From: Izhakiella capsodis | GTDB taxonomy: Bacteria; Pseudomonadota; Gammaproteobacteria; Enterobacterales; Enterobacteriaceae | NCBI RefSeq assembly: GCF_900115045.1 | Contig: NZ_FOVC01000014.1 | Coordinates: 1-64,000 of the forward strand | Direction of reading: 5' to 3' | DNA length: 64,000 bases | In this document: positions 47,391 to 57,725 of the stretch, piece by piece | Layout: every line of letters starts with the position of its first letter | How positions within the stretch are numbered: position 1 is the first letter of the stretch | Made by a program: the position numbers and the translations under genes | The notes under the pieces: model-generated | Databases searched by the model: none | What the model was told of the DNA's origin: nothing | The model's input: only the letters and a program-made list of their open reading frames with translations

Positions 47391-48686
47391 TCAGGAGCCG
47401 ACGGACTGCTTGATCGATTTTTGCGGTGTAATGCGTACTTGCTTGATCATATTATCCTGCACATCAAGGATATTGATAGCGTAGCTTTTTACCTGAACGG
47501 TAGTGCCGGCCAGAGGTATCTCTTCGAGTGCCTCCAGTAGCATACCGTTGACGGTGCGGGCTTCATTTTCCGGTAGCGTCCAGTTAAACGCTTTATTCAC
47601 TTCACGAACGTTAGCTCCGCCTTCGATTAATACCGAACCATCGTTTTGTGGCATGACTTCTTCTGCCAGCGTTGGTGACATCGAAGTAGTAAAATCGCCG
47701 ACAATTTCTTCCAGAATATCTTCAATCGTCACCAGACCCTTAACATCGCCGTATTCGTCGACCACCAGGCTGACTTTCTCTTTGTTACGCTGAAACTTTA
47801 CCAGCTGAACGTTTAACGCCGTTCCTTCAGGCACATAGTAAATCTCGTCGGCAGCGCGTAGCATCAGCGCTTTAGTAAACTCTTTTTTTTCATTCATCAT
47901 TCGCCAGGCTTCGCGCACGCGTAACATGCTGATGGTGTCATCCAGGCTGTCGCGATAAAGCACAATGCGTCCGTGCGGGGAGTGAGTGAGCTGCCGAAGT
48001 ATGGATTTCCATTCATCATTGATATTAATGCCAACAATTTCATTGCGCGGCACCATCACATCCTCAACCGTCACTTTATCGAGGTCGAGAACGGAAAGCA
48101 GCATATCCTGGTTGCGTCGTGACATTAGCGAGCGGGATTCATGAACGATGGTTCGTAGCTCTTCCTTACTGAGTGCCGCGCTGATCGCACCGTCGGTTTT
48201 AATACCCATCATATGCATGAAAAATCGTGCAATGGCGTTTAACAGCCAGACGAGCGGCAGCATAAGCTTCTGCAGGGGGCCAAGCAGCCAGCTACTGGGA
48301 TAGGCGACTTTCTCCGGGTAGAGTGCGGCAACAGTTTTGGGCAATACTTCTGCAAAGACGAGAACGACGAAGGTCAGTATCCCGGTCGCAATAGCGACGC
48401 CAAGATCGCCATAAAGCCTCATACCGACGATGGTAGCTAATGAGGAGGCGAGGATATTTACCAGGTTATTACCAATCAGCACCAGGCTTATCAGCCGGTC
48501 CGGACGCCGCAGAAGTTTTTCTACGCGCCGTGCTGCGCGATTGCCGTTTTTAGCCCTGTGGCGAAGCTTGTAGCGATTCAGTGTCATCATGCCGGTTTCA
48601 GAGCCAGCAAACCAGGCAGACACAATGACCATCACGACTAAAGTGATAATCAGCGTGCCAGTCGAAATATGTTCCAAGCCAGTCAT
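47391..48686 (-). CDS. corB: CorB (YfjD), CNNM/CorB-type membrane CBS protein
   Basis: 431 aa. N-terminal DUF21/CNNM membrane domain (residues ~1-180, with SAWFAGSETGMMTLN and LVLIGNNLVNILAS), two CBS domains (~205-330, [24 protein letters not shown]) and a C-terminal CorC/HlyC domain. Related to Mg2+ transport. Nearly colinear with E. coli YfjD, three residues longer at the start (MTGLEHIS). 16 bp after ypjD on the same strand. Confidence 0.95.
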   Translation of the reverse strand: MTGLEHISTGTLIITLVVMVIVSAWFAGSETGMMTLNRYKLRHRAKNGNRAARRVEKLLRRPDRLISLVLIGNNLVNILASSLATIVGMRLYGDLGVAIATGILTFVVLVFAEVLPKTVAALYPEKVAYPSSWLLGPLQKLMLPLVWLLNAIARFFMHMMGIKTDGAISAALSKEELRTIVHESRSLMSRRNQDMLLSVLDLDKVTVEDVMVPRNEIVGININDEWKSILRQLTHSPHGRIVLYRDSLDDTISMLRVREAWRMMNEKKEFTKALMLRAADEIYYVPEGTALNVQLVKFQRNKEKVSLVVDEYGDVKGLVTIEDILEEIVGDFTTSMSPTLAEEVMPQNDGSVLIEGGANVREVNKAFNWTLPENEARTVNGMLLEALEEIPLAGTTVQVKSYAINILDVQDNMIKQVRITPQKSIKQSVGS

Positions 48687-48702
48687 TCCTTGCTGTCGTT
48701 TA

Positions 48703-49494
48703 TCAGGATGTCAAAAAGTGTTGTAGCATGCGACTGCCGAAATAAGCCATCGTCAGCAGGAACGCGCCACTGCAATTGAACCAGACGACGCGACGACCAC
48801 GCCAGCCTTCATGATAATGGCCCCATAGCAACAGGATGTAGACAAACCACGCCAGAATGGAGAGAACGGCCTTATCAACGTTTTCCCGATTAAACAGGTC
48901 GTGCATGTAAAATAACCCAGTACATAACACCAGCGTTAGCAACACCACACCGACCTGAGTGATATGAAACATCTTGCGCTCAATACTCATCAGTGGCGGT
49001 ATATCACTATTGAAAACCAGTTTTTTGTTCTTGAGTTGATAATCTATCCAGGCCAGCTGGAGAGCATAAAGCGCGGCGATAATCAGCGTGGCATAGGCAA
49101 AGAGCGCAAGACCAATATGCACCATCATGCCCGGTGTCGTTTCAAGGTGAGTAATAAAAGCGTTGGGAACGAAAGTGGCGAAAGCCAGATTAATCAGAGC
49201 GAAACTGTATACTATGGGTAATAAAAGCCAGCCGCGGTTGCATGAGGCCACAATCGTCATTATGGCGCAAATCAGCAGGCTCACAAGTGAGCCAATATTC
49301 AGCAGACTAAGATTTTGTCCGTTGCCGCTGGCAAAAATTCGCTGTTCTAGCGCCACGGCATGGCAAATCAGAGCCAGAACGGCTGAAATAACAGCCAGTC
49401 GGCGCCAGGCGCTATTTTTGCGTAGTAGCGTAGGAACAATTAATGCAAGGCTTGTTGAATAGGCAAACAGCGCCACGATTGCGAATGCGAACAT
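48703..49494 (-). CDS. ypjD: YpjD (CorE), CcsA-like polytopic membrane protein
   Basis: 263 aa with eight or so membrane helices, member of the cytochrome-c-assembly (CcsA/CcmC-like) family; function not settled. Conserved NLSLLNIGSLVSLLICAIMTIVAS, LETTPGMMVHIGLALFAYA and WFVYILLLWGHYHEGWRGRRVVWFN segments. The start at 49494 (MFAFAIVALFAYSTSLALI) corresponds to E. coli; the frame extends 35 codons upstream into the ffh promoter region. In an operon with corB, divergent from ffh. Confidence 0.93.
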   Translation of the reverse strand: MFAFAIVALFAYSTSLALIVPTLLRKNSAWRRLAVISAVLALICHAVALEQRIFASGNGQNLSLLNIGSLVSLLICAIMTIVASCNRGWLLLPIVYSFALINLAFATFVPNAFITHLETTPGMMVHIGLALFAYATLIIAALYALQLAWIDYQLKNKKLVFNSDIPPLMSIERKMFHITQVGVVLLTLVLCTGLFYMHDLFNRENVDKAVLSILAWFVYILLLWGHYHEGWRGRRVVWFNCSGAFLLTMAYFGSRMLQHFLTS

Positions 49495-49660
49495 AAAAGT
49501 TGTCAGGTACTCGCCAGATAACAAACAGGCAGTATAGCGCCAGCACCGGCTGGCTCCAAACGATCTCCATACAGATGGCTGAGATCGACGATCCTTCATG
49601 TTATAATCGCCGCCATTATGTCGCTATAGCACCCACTCTGAATACCTTGAGCGAGAGACA

Positions 49661-51022
49661 ATGTTTGATAATTTAACCGACAGATTGTCGAGTACGCTGC
49701 GTAATATCAGCGGACGCGGCCGTCTGACTGAAGACAACATTAAAGATACCCTGCGCGAAGTGCGTATGGCGCTGCTGGAGGCCGATGTTGCTCTGCCTGT
49801 GGTGCGCGATTTCATTAATCGGGTGAAAGAGCGTGCGGTCGGCCATGAAGTTAATAAAAGCCTTACCCCGGGTCAGGAATTCGTCAAAATCGTGCGCAGT
49901 GAGCTGGAAGCGGCGATGGGGGCAGAAAACAACAGCCTTAACCTCAACGCTCAGCCGCCGGCCGTGGTGCTGATGGCTGGTCTGCAGGGGGCGGGTAAGA
50001 CCACCAGCGTTGGTAAGCTTGGTAAGTTCTTGCTTGAAAAGCATAAAAAGAAAGTGCTGGTAGTTTCGGCGGACGTTTATCGTCCTGCCGCAATTAAACA
50101 GCTGGAGACGCTGGCGCAACAGGTAGGCGTCGATTTTTGCCCATCTGATCCCAGCCAGAAACCCGTTGACATCGTTAATAACGCGCTGCAACAAGCGAAG
50201 CTTAAATTCTACGACATACTGCTGGTCGATACAGCCGGACGTCTGCACGTTGATGAAAACATGATGGATGAAATCAAGCAGATCCATCATTCGATTAATC
50301 CGGTTGAAACGCTGTTTGTTGTTGATGCCATGACCGGTCAGGATGCAGCTAATACCGCCAAAGCATTTAACGAAGCGCTGCCTTTGACCGGTGTTATTCT
50401 GACAAAAGTTGATGGCGATGCGCGGGGCGGAGCAGCGCTATCTATCCGTCATATCACCGGCAAACCGATTAAGTTCATGGGGGTTGGTGAAAAAACGGAG
50501 GCGCTGGAACCTTTCTATCCGGATCGTATCGCTTCCCGTATCCTCGGGATGGGCGATGTCCTGTCGTTGATTGAAGATATAGAAAACAAGGTCGATCGCG
50601 ATAAGGCTGAAAAGCTGGCCAGTAAGCTCAAAAAGGGCGACAGCTTTGATCTGAACGACTTTCTCGACCAGCTAAAGCAAATGCGTAACATGGGCGGCAT
50701 GGCCAGTCTGATGGGTAAGTTGCCGGGGATGGGGCAGCTACCGGATAACGTTAAGTCGCAGATGGATGACAAAGTGCTGGTGCGTATGGAAGCAATAATT
50801 AATTCAATGACCCGCAAAGAGCGTGAAAAACCCGAAATTATTAAAGGTTCGCGCAAACGCCGCATCGCAATGGGATCGGGAATGCAGGTGCAGGATGTAA
50901 ACCGTATGCTGAAACAGTTCGATGATATGCAGCGTATGATGAAGAAAATGAAAAAAGGGGGCATGGCGAAAATGATGCGCAACATGAAAGGCATGATGCC
51001 GCCAGGATTCTCCGGACGCTGA
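49661..51022 (+). CDS. ffh: Signal recognition particle protein Ffh
   Basis: 453 aa, the E. coli length. GTPase that, with 4.5S RNA, targets nascent membrane proteins to FtsY/SecYEG. N domain, then G domain with GLQGAGKTTS (~106), DTAGRLH, TKVDGDARGGAAL; C-terminal Met-rich M domain (many Met from ~330 to the end). Starts at ATG 49661 divergently from ypjD. Confidence 0.97.
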   Translation: MFDNLTDRLSSTLRNISGRGRLTEDNIKDTLREVRMALLEADVALPVVRDFINRVKERAVGHEVNKSLTPGQEFVKIVRSELEAAMGAENNSLNLNAQPPAVVLMAGLQGAGKTTSVGKLGKFLLEKHKKKVLVVSADVYRPAAIKQLETLAQQVGVDFCPSDPSQKPVDIVNNALQQAKLKFYDILLVDTAGRLHVDENMMDEIKQIHHSINPVETLFVVDAMTGQDAANTAKAFNEALPLTGVILTKVDGDARGGAALSIRHITGKPIKFMGVGEKTEALEPFYPDRIASRILGMGDVLSLIEDIENKVDRDKAEKLASKLKKGDSFDLNDFLDQLKQMRNMGGMASLMGKLPGMGQLPDNVKSQMDDKVLVRMEAIINSMTRKEREKPEIIKGSRKRRIAMGSGMQVQDVNRMLKQFDDMQRMMKKMKKGGMAKMMRNMKGMMPPGFSGR

Positions 51023-51042
51023 CCCGAATATGTTCAGACGCG

Positions 51043-51070
51043 AAAAAGCATGGCTTAAAGATTGCTTTTT
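51043..51070 (+). terminator. Terminator after ffh
   Basis: AAAAAGCA / TGCTTTTT stem around a 12-nt loop, 20 bp after the ffh stop. A/T-rich stem, so moderate strength. Confidence 0.6.
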
Positions 51071-51111
51071 GCGGCAAAATGAGTAAAATTTTCGGGCTTT
51101 TTATATGACAC

Positions 51112-51149
51112 CCTGGCCCCGTTCCTCGATGGGGCCAGGTTGTTTTATT
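51112..51149 (+). terminator. Leader attenuator/terminator upstream of rpsP
   Basis: CCTGGCCCC / GGGGCCAGG perfect 9-bp stem with a 10-nt loop and TTGTTTTATT directly after, ending 16 bp before rpsP. So close to the gene, it acts either as terminator for ffh read-through or as an attenuator in the ribosomal-protein leader. Confidence 0.75.
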
Positions 51150-51165
51150 AACTGAAGAGGATGTT

Positions 51166-51414
51166 ATGGTAACAATTCGTTTGGCACGTCACGGCGCTAA
51201 AAAGCGTCCGTTTTATCAGGTAGTCGTCACTGACAGCCGCAATGCTCGTAACGGTCGTTTCATCGAGCGCGTAGGCTTCTTTAACCCGATCGCATCTGGT
51301 CAGGCTGAAGCGCTGCGTCTGGATCTGGACCGTATTGAGCACTGGGTTGGCCAGGGCGCTACTCTCTCTGATCGCGTTAATGCGCTGATCAAAGAAGCAA
51401 AGAAAGCAGCTTAA
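51166..51414 (+). CDS. rpsP: 30S ribosomal protein bS16
   Basis: 82 aa, the E. coli length, near-identical sequence ([25 protein letters not shown]). Assembly protein of the 30S subunit. Ribosome site GAAGAGG six bases before ATG. First gene of rpsP-rimM-trmD-rplS. Confidence 0.98.
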   Translation: MVTIRLARHGAKKRPFYQVVVTDSRNARNGRFIERVGFFNPIASGQAEALRLDLDRIEHWVGQGATLSDRVNALIKEAKKAA

Positions 51415-51432
51415 TCTGTTACGGTGGCTGGC

Positions 51433-51981
51433 ATGAGCAAGCATCAAACCGTTCCGTTTCCTGAAAACCCGATAGTCATGGGAAAGCTGGGGGCTGCGTT
51501 CGGAATTCGTGGTTGGCTCAAAGTATTTTCTTCCACCGAAGATGCCGAAAGCATTTTTGACTACCAACCCTGGTTTATTCAGCGGGCAGGTAAGTGGCAG
51601 CAGGTCGAGCTGGAAAGCTGGAAGCGCCATAGTCAGGAGATAATCATTAAGGTCAAGGGCTTTGACGATCGGGATGCAGCGGCGCTGCTGACTAATTGTG
51701 AAGTCGTTGTTGACGCTAATTCATTGCCACCGCTGGAAGAGGGCGATTACTACTGGAAAGATCTTATGGGTTGCAAGGTTGTGACCTCTAAGGGTTATGA
51801 ACTAGGTAAAGTCGTTGATATGATGGAAACCGGTTCTAATGACGTTCTGGTCGTGAAGGCAAATCTCAAAGATGCATTTGGTGTAAAGGAGCGGTTAATT
51901 CCGTTTCTTAACGAACAGGTTATCAAGAAAGTCGATCTCGCTACTGGCTTTATTGAAGTAGATTGGGATCCTGGTTTTTGA
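51433..51981 (+). CDS. rimM: Ribosome maturation factor RimM
   Basis: 182 aa, the E. coli length from the ATG 51433 ([10 protein letters not shown]); an in-frame GTG three codons earlier is less likely. Binds uS19 and assists 30S head assembly. N-terminal RimM barrel ([21 protein letters not shown]) and C-terminal PRC-barrel ([13 protein letters not shown]...[10 protein letters not shown]). Between rpsP and trmD. Confidence 0.96.
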   Translation: MSKHQTVPFPENPIVMGKLGAAFGIRGWLKVFSSTEDAESIFDYQPWFIQRAGKWQQVELESWKRHSQEIIIKVKGFDDRDAAALLTNCEVVVDANSLPPLEEGDYYWKDLMGCKVVTSKGYELGKVVDMMETGSNDVLVVKANLKDAFGVKERLIPFLNEQVIKKVDLATGFIEVDWDPGF

Positions 51982-52013
51982 CCTCCGAATTCAATGGTAA
52001 AGCGACGCAGACA

Positions 52014-52799
52014 ATGTGGATTGGTGTTATCAGCCTTTTTCCTGAAATGTTTCGCGCGATTACCGATTACGGGGTAACTGGCCGGGCAGTAAAGAATGGC
52101 CTGCTAAGCATTCAAAGCTGGAGTCCGCGAGACTTTACGCACGATCGGCATCGCACGGTGGATGATCGTCCATACGGCGGTGGTCCGGGAATGTTGATGA
52201 TGGTGCAGCCCTTACGGGATGCGATTCATGCAGCAAAAGCAGCGGCAGGCAACGGTGCAAAAGTGATCTACCTGTCACCTCAGGGGCGCAAGCTGGATCA
52301 GTCCGGCGTGTGTGAGCTGGCGGCTAATCAGAAAATCATTCTGGTCTGCGGCCGCTATGAAGGGATTGATGAACGCATAATTCATGCCGAAATTGATGAA
52401 GAATGGTCAATTGGTGATTATGTGCTCAGCGGCGGCGAACTACCCGCAATGACGTTGATTGACTCTGTTGCCCGGTTTATTCCTGGGGTGCTGGGGAAGC
52501 AAGCGTCAGCAGAAGAGGACTCCTTTTCTGATGGGTTATTAGATTGTCCGCACTATACCCGCCCTGAAGTGCTGGAAGGAATGAGCGTCCCGTCAGTATT
52601 ATTGTCGGGAAATCATGCGGATATCCGCCGCTGGCGCCTCAAACAGTCGCTGGGCCGAACCTGGCTAAGAAGACCTGAACTTCTGGAAAACCTGGCTCTG
52701 ACTGAAGAGCAAGCAAGGTTGTTGCAACAGTTCCAGTGTGAATGTCAGCAACTGCATAACGATGATGGGAGCGCGCGGGCAGTGCCTGACCCCTCCTGA
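52014..52799 (+). CDS. trmD: tRNA (guanine-37 N1)-methyltransferase TrmD
   Basis: 261 aa (E. coli 255). SPOUT methyltransferase that makes m1G37, preventing frameshifts. Trefoil-knot motifs [12 protein letters not shown] (~115) and [14 protein letters not shown] (~133) with the catalytic Asp after. ATG 52014 ([13 protein letters not shown]) by homology, 32 bp after rimM. The C-terminal tail is a few residues longer and Ser/Ala/Pro-rich. Confidence 0.96.
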   Translation: MWIGVISLFPEMFRAITDYGVTGRAVKNGLLSIQSWSPRDFTHDRHRTVDDRPYGGGPGMLMMVQPLRDAIHAAKAAAGNGAKVIYLSPQGRKLDQSGVCELAANQKIILVCGRYEGIDERIIHAEIDEEWSIGDYVLSGGELPAMTLIDSVARFIPGVLGKQASAEEDSFSDGLLDCPHYTRPEVLEGMSVPSVLLSGNHADIRRWRLKQSLGRTWLRRPELLENLALTEEQARLLQQFQCECQQLHNDDGSARAVPDPS

Positions 52800-52828
52800 A
52801 TATCAGTTTACCCAGGAAAAGAGATTAA

Positions 52829-53179
<351 letters not shown>

Positions 53180-53217
53180 GGGTACGCGAAAGCGACTTCC
53201 CAAAGTTAATATAAAAC

Positions 53218-53252
53218 AAGGGGTTAGCGTGATGCTAGCCCCTTTTGCTTTT
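53218..53252 (+). terminator. Terminator of the rpsP-rplS operon
   Basis: AAGGGGTTAGC-loop-GCTAGCCCCTTTT with one G-T pair, followed by TTTTGCTTTTC. Confidence 0.88.
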
Positions 53253-53705
53253 CTATAATTCAGATAAAAGCATCCTGATATACAGCGCAGTTTCTGTAGT
53301 TAGAGATATGGATACTGCGGGTAAATAGGTACCTAACAGTGGCGCCAGGCGGAACAACAAACCATAAGGGTTCGCGCCAGGTCGTCATGGCTACGAAATT
53401 GTTACGATGGTTGGTGACATTGACTTGCTCCGCGAGGATTTTTATCTTTTGCCATTTTCTGGCGGATAAACCTCATTTCGGGACATATTTTACTGCCGCT
53501 TTGGCGAGGATATTTCGATGTAAGCAGCTGAACCCATAACCCGTTGGCGCGAAATCTCAAACTGCTGAAAAAGTGGATACCTGCTTCGTCAGGATTAGCC
53601 ATCTTCCCTTACGAACAGTCCAAACCCTTTGACTGACAAACTCAATATAAACCACGGGTAATGACTGATCTGCATTTGCTTTGTGATGTGAGAATATTCA
53701 CTGGC

Positions 53706-53816
53706 TTATATTAGTAACGGGTGCAGCGTATCCTTATGCTGTGCGCTGATGACGAGATAAGAAACTATAAAAGCAGTCATTCCTGCCATAAACGCAAGAT
53801 TATTTGCATATGGCAT
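53706..53816 (-). CDS. Possible 36-aa single-span membrane protein
   Basis: ATG 53816 opens a frame of 36 codons beginning MPYANNLAF and containing one hydrophobic stretch (MAGMTAFIVSYLVIS) with a polar His/Lys/Asp tail. Composition resembles known bacterial small membrane proteins, but there is no good ribosome site (GAAGAC only) and I know no homologue. Offered as a candidate only. Confidence 0.22.
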   Translation of the reverse strand: MPYANNLAFMAGMTAFIVSYLVISAQHKDTLHPLLI

Positions 53817-53866
53817 GTCTTCATGTTTTTTTGGCTAATCATATCAGCGCAGGCCGGTTGTTATGT

Positions 53867-53922
53867 TTTCTAAGGGACTGACAGATTACTTAGTCGTCAG
53901 CGTTAGAAACATGCAATCTGTC
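53867..53922. repeat. Overlapping, mutually exclusive inverted repeats
   Basis: Fold A: TTTCTAA (53867) with TTAGAAA (ends 53909), reinforced inside by CTGAC/GTCAG. Fold B: GACAGATT (53880-53887) with AATCTGTC (53915-53922), which uses bases required by fold A. Such competing stems are typical of switching RNA leaders; nothing downstream identifies a target. Confidence 0.4.
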
Positions 53923-54032
53923 ACCATCTCTAGCCGGTTGCCCTGGAGCGGTTTTCGTTCACGAAAGTATCGGGTTAAAAGTCTGAAGATAATAAGTGCA
54001 AATAGTATGGACGATAGAGTAAAACCTTTTGA

Positions 54033-54050
54033 TGTAAACTTTTAATTACA
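54033..54050. promoter_or_regulatory. TyrR box 1 upstream of aroF
   Basis: TGTAAA-CTTTTA-ATTACA: 18 bp, keeps the invariant G and C at positions 2 and 17 of the TyrR consensus TGTAAA-N6-TTTACA. 173 bp before aroF. Confidence 0.65.
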
Positions 54051-54149
54051 TCAATTCTTTTTTGTTTATTTTTATGTTGTTGTTTTTAATCTATTTTTTG
54101 TTTAATCAGTAATGATGATAACTATAATGTACATTGAGGTAGTCCTAAT

Positions 54150-54167
54150 TGTATCGATTATGATACA
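54150..54167. promoter_or_regulatory. TyrR box 2 upstream of aroF
   Basis: TGTATC-GATTAT-GATACA: 18-bp perfect inverted repeat with the conserved TGTA..TACA ends. 57 bp before the aroF start, overlapping the likely promoter. E. coli aroF also carries several TyrR boxes. Confidence 0.6.
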
Positions 54168-54223
54168 TTTGCATATGCTTTTAGAATAACGCTATGCGTA
54201 CAATAATTGACAGGGCAGCTATT

Positions 54224-55294
54224 ATGCAAAAAGACGCAGTTAATAATATTCATATCATAGAAGAGCAGATTTTAATCACGCCGGAGGAGCTGAAAAAAAA
54301 GTTTCCGCTCAGTGTCGATCTCGAGGCTCAGATTTCACATTCACGCCAGACTATCGCTAACATCATTGCTGGCCGGGACCATCGCCTGCTGGTGGTTTGC
54401 GGCCCTTGTTCCATCCATGATACCGATGCTGCATATGAATATGCTCGTCAGTTAAAAGATCTGTCTGATCAACTCAAGGATCAGTTGTACATCGTTATGC
54501 GCGTGTATTTCGAAAAGCCACGTACCACTGTTGGCTGGAAGGGATTAATCAACGATCCTTATATGGATAACTCATTTGATATGGAAGCTGGTTTGCATAT
54601 TGCCCGCCAGCTGCTGGTCAATTTGGTTGAAATGGGGCTGCCACTCGCCACGGAGGCGCTGGATCCCAACAGTCCGCAGTATCTTGGCGATCTGTTTAGC
54701 TGGTCAGCGATTGGTGCTCGTACGACTGAGTCACAAACCCATAGGGAAATGGCATCGGGTCTCTCCATGCCGGTTGGCTTTAAAAACGGCACTGATGGTA
54801 GTTTGGGTACCGCAATAAACGCCATGCGTGCCGCCTCAATGCCGCACCGTTTTGTAGGGATCAACCAGTCAGGCCAGGTCTGTCTGCTGCAAACACAGGG
54901 TAATCCTGATGGTCACGTTATTTTACGCGGTGGTAAATCGCCTAACTACGGCCCTGAAGATGTTGCGCAGTGTGAAAACGAGATGCTGAAAGCCGGACTG
55001 CGTGCGGCTTTAATGATTGATTGCAGTCATGGCAACTCAAATAAAGACTATCGTCGACAGCCCGATGTTGCAGAATCAGCCGTGGCGCAAATAAAAGATG
55101 GTAATCGCTCGATCATGGGGCTCATGCTGGAAAGCCACTTGCATGCAGGCAATCAGTCTTCTGAACAGCCACGTTCTGAGATGAATTATGGTGTTTCAGT
55201 CACCGATGCCTGTATCAACTGGCAAACTACAGAATCACTGCTGAAGGAAATCCACCAGGATTTGCAGGGCGTACTGGCGGCACGTTTAGCATAA
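54224..55294 (+). CDS. aroF: DAHP synthase, tyrosine-sensitive isozyme AroF
   Basis: 356 aa, the E. coli length. Condenses PEP and erythrose-4-P in the first step of aromatic synthesis; AroF is inhibited by Tyr. Landmarks: [10 protein letters not shown] (metal Cys, ~62), [48 protein letters not shown] (metal His). Start ATG 54224 ([11 protein letters not shown]) matches the family; the frame opens ten codons earlier. Next to tyrA and behind TyrR boxes, which supports AroF over AroG/AroH. Confidence 0.96.
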   Translation: MQKDAVNNIHIIEEQILITPEELKKKFPLSVDLEAQISHSRQTIANIIAGRDHRLLVVCGPCSIHDTDAAYEYARQLKDLSDQLKDQLYIVMRVYFEKPRTTVGWKGLINDPYMDNSFDMEAGLHIARQLLVNLVEMGLPLATEALDPNSPQYLGDLFSWSAIGARTTESQTHREMASGLSMPVGFKNGTDGSLGTAINAMRAASMPHRFVGINQSGQVCLLQTQGNPDGHVILRGGKSPNYGPEDVAQCENEMLKAGLRAALMIDCSHGNSNKDYRRQPDVAESAVAQIKDGNRSIMGLMLESHLHAGNQSSEQPRSEMNYGVSVTDACINWQTTESLLKEIHQDLQGVLAARLA

Positions 55295-55305
55295 GAGGCA
55301 TAAAA

Positions 55306-56427
55306 ATGGTGGCTGAATTAACCGCGCTACGCGATCGAATCGATGAGGTTGACAAGGGGCTGCTGGATTTGCTGGCGCAACGTCTGGCACTGGTTGCCGA
55401 AGTCGGCGAGGTTAAAAGTAAGGCGGGATTGCCGATTTATGTTCCGGAAAGAGAAGCATCTATGCTGGCATCGCGCCGGCAGGAAGCTGTAAAGCTGGGT
55501 GTGCCGCCTGATCTAATTGAAGACGTATTACGCCGTGTCATGCGTGAGTCCTATATCAGCGAGAATGATAAAGGCTTTAAGACTATCAACACCGAGCTGA
55601 GGTCGGTGGTTATCGTTGGTGGCAAAGGACAAATGGGTCGCTTGTTTGAAAAGTTGCTCACCTTGTCTGGCTATCAGGTACAGATCCTGGATAAAGAGCA
55701 GTGGGGCAGTGCCGAATCGATGCTGGATAAGGCCGGAATGGTCATCATCAGCGTACCTATTCATCTGACAGAGCAGGTCATCGCACAGCTGCCTCCATTA
55801 CCAGAAGATTGTATTCTGGTCGACATTGCTTCAATTAAAAATGTGCCGCTACAGGCAATGCTGGCTGCCCATTCTGGGCCGGTGCTGGGATTACACCCGA
55901 TGTTTGGTCCTGATATCAGCAGTTTGGCCAAACAGGTTGTGGTCTGGTGTGATGGGCGTCATCCTGAAACTTATCAATGGTTTTTGCAGCAGATTCAGGT
56001 GTGGGGTGCTCGTCTGCATCGCATTAGCGCCAGCGAGCACGATCAGCATATGGCATTTATTCAGGCTTTGCGCCATTTTGCCACTTTTGCCTATGGCCTT
56101 CATCTGAGTGAAGAAAACGTAAAGCTAGAGCAACTGCTAGCGCTTTCCTCTCCGATTTACCGTCTGGAGCTGGCGATGGTGGGACGGCTTTTTGCCCAGG
56201 ATCCTCAGCTCTACGCAGATATCATTATGTCCTCGGAGAATAATCTGGGGCTGATAAAGCGCTATTACCGACGTTTTGGTGAGATGATTACACTGCTTGA
56301 AACGGGTGATAAGCAGGCTTTTATTGATAGCTTTCGCAAAGTTGAACGCTGGTTTGGCGATTATGCCCATCGCTTTATGAGAGAAAGCAAGGCGATGTTA
56401 CGCGCATCGAATGATAGCCTTAAGTAA
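55306..56427 (+). CDS. tyrA: Bifunctional chorismate mutase / prephenate dehydrogenase TyrA
   Basis: 373 aa, the E. coli length. Chorismate mutase domain (residues 1-~90: [30 protein letters not shown]) followed by the NAD-dependent dehydrogenase ([16 protein letters not shown] ~100; [10 protein letters not shown]). Makes 4-hydroxyphenylpyruvate for tyrosine. 11 bp after aroF, forming the aroF-tyrA operon; ends at a shared terminator facing pheA. Confidence 0.97.
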   Translation: MVAELTALRDRIDEVDKGLLDLLAQRLALVAEVGEVKSKAGLPIYVPEREASMLASRRQEAVKLGVPPDLIEDVLRRVMRESYISENDKGFKTINTELRSVVIVGGKGQMGRLFEKLLTLSGYQVQILDKEQWGSAESMLDKAGMVIISVPIHLTEQVIAQLPPLPEDCILVDIASIKNVPLQAMLAAHSGPVLGLHPMFGPDISSLAKQVVVWCDGRHPETYQWFLQQIQVWGARLHRISASEHDQHMAFIQALRHFATFAYGLHLSEENVKLEQLLALSSPIYRLELAMVGRLFAQDPQLYADIIMSSENNLGLIKRYYRRFGEMITLLETGDKQAFIDSFRKVERWFGDYAHRFMRESKAMLRASNDSLK

Positions 56428-56442
56428 AAAGTATCCTTCATT

Positions 56443-56466
56443 AAAGTCCCTGAATCAGGGACTTTT
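56443..56466. terminator. Bidirectional terminator between tyrA and pheA
   Basis: AAAGTCCCTGA / TCAGGGACTTT with T-run on the plus strand and A/T-rich on the other; lies between convergent genes. Confidence 0.88.
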
Positions 56467-56476
56467 TCTATCTCTG

Positions 56477-57628
56477 CTATACAGGCACTACATTTTCACT
56501 TGGGTAACATCCGAGCACTTTCAAAAAACGGGCAGTCTCTTTCAGCTCTTCAAGCGCACATTTCATGGCTTCAGAACGCTGGTTTCCTTGCACATCAATG
56601 TAAAACATTTCCTCCCAGGGATTTCCGTGGATGGGTCGGCTCTCCAGCTTGCTCATTATCAGGTTATGATTGCGCAGTATCAGCAATGCTTCTACCAGCG
56701 CACCAGCCTGCTGGCCGGTTGCCATTAGCAGCGTGGTTTTGGCTGGTACCTGAGAGGTAACCTCTACAGGTTTGCGCGCAAGTATGAGAAAACGAGTGAT
56801 GTTTTGTTTCTGGTTAGCAAGGTTTCGTTCCAGAACCTGCAGACCATATAAAGCGCCACCAGCTTCACTACCCAGTGCGGCGATATGCGGATTGTTGATA
56901 GACGCAACTTTTTCCATCGCAGCGGCGGTACTTTCACTGTATTCAGTTTTCCATTCAGGAAAACGGTGGATAAACTGACTGCACTGCTGAAAAGGCTGCG
57001 GGTGGCTGTATATGGTTTTAATTTGCTTCAGATCTGTTTTGCCAGTGACCAGTACGCAGTGATTGATGGGTATAGTCAGCTCGCCGACAATGGACAGGCT
57101 GGTATTTTGCAGTAGATCGTATACATCGTTGATCGATCCTGAGCTGCTATTTTCAATCGGCACCACCGCATAATCAGCCTGGCCGCTCTCAACTTGCTGT
57201 AAAATTTCATTAAATTTAACACAGCCACTTTCTATGACATTTTCGAAATGGCGAGCCGCGTATTTACGTGCCGCGATATGCGACCAGGAGCCTTTCGGGC
57301 CCAGAAACGCGATACTCGCGCTTTTACTACCGGTCTGGTTGAGATGCTGCTGTAATAGCGTCTGCTGGGTTAGCACCGAGTCTTCAATGATTTGCTGGAA
57401 AATCTGCGTAACATAGTGAGCATCCAGCCCTTTTAGTGCTCCTTTTTCAATCAGCTTTTGCAGTAGTTCACGCTCGCGAGCAACGTCGCGCACTGGGCGT
57501 TTGGTCTGCATTTTAGCATTGGCCACTTCGGTGGAGAGGGCGCGTCTTTCTGCAAGCAATAGCAGTAGTTTTTCATCCAGTGCAGTGATCTTATCACGCA
57601 GAGGCAGTAAAGGATTATCCGTGCTCAT
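56477..57628 (-). CDS. pheA: Bifunctional chorismate mutase / prephenate dehydratase PheA
   Basis: 383 aa from ATG 57628 (a second ATG lies one codon upstream). Chorismate mutase domain (1-~90), prephenate dehydratase (~105-285: [34 protein letters not shown]) and the Phe-binding ACT domain with GALVEAL and ESRP (~310-340), so feedback inhibition should be intact. Compared with E. coli the end lacks three residues. Preceded by the pheL leader and attenuator. Confidence 0.96.
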   Translation of the reverse strand: MSTDNPLLPLRDKITALDEKLLLLLAERRALSTEVANAKMQTKRPVRDVARERELLQKLIEKGALKGLDAHYVTQIFQQIIEDSVLTQQTLLQQHLNQTGSKSASIAFLGPKGSWSHIAARKYAARHFENVIESGCVKFNEILQQVESGQADYAVVPIENSSSGSINDVYDLLQNTSLSIVGELTIPINHCVLVTGKTDLKQIKTIYSHPQPFQQCSQFIHRFPEWKTEYSESTAAAMEKVASINNPHIAALGSEAGGALYGLQVLERNLANQKQNITRFLILARKPVEVTSQVPAKTTLLMATGQQAGALVEALLILRNHNLIMSKLESRPIHGNPWEEMFYIDVQGNQRSEAMKCALEELKETARFLKVLGCYPSENVVPV

Positions 57629-57652
57629 CATGTTCCTTACTTTTCAGCCGTT

Positions 57653-57680
57653 AAAAAAAAACCTCCCTTTCGGGAGGCTT
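57653..57680 (-). terminator. pheA attenuator terminator
   Basis: On the minus strand GCCTCCC-GAAA-GGGAGG followed by nine T, located between pheL and pheA. A second copy of the CCTCC/GGAGG sequences upstream (57717-57735) provides the competing antiterminator pairing. Confidence 0.9.
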
Positions 57681-57725
57681 TATTATTCGTCTTCGCATTC
57701 TTATTCAATGACGAAATGCCTCCCG

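Larger units (their letters stand above)
53253..54192. other. Long gene-poor stretch between rplS and aroF
   Basis: About 940 bp with no recognisable protein. E. coli has yfiL/yfiN/yfiB here; none is present. Contents I can point to: a possible 36-codon membrane ORF (53706-53816, minus), a structured segment with competing inverted repeats (53867-53922), and TyrR boxes with the aroF promoter (54033-54167). Two 66-codon frames facing each other at 53339-53602 lack ribosome sites and domains. A+T content rises sharply after ~54040. Confidence 0.55.

Noticed and set aside
49495..49599. N-terminal extension of ypjD
   Set aside because: Arg/Ser/Cys-rich residues without membrane character that would overlap the ffh promoter region; the internal ATG 49494 matches the family.
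53339..53602. Two facing 66-codon frames after rplS
   Set aside because: Overlap each other almost entirely, no ribosome sites, no recognisable domain.
53863..54045. 60-codon frame before aroF
   Set aside because: Weak start context and Ser/Arg/Lys-rich composition; runs through the competing inverted repeats and into the TyrR box region.
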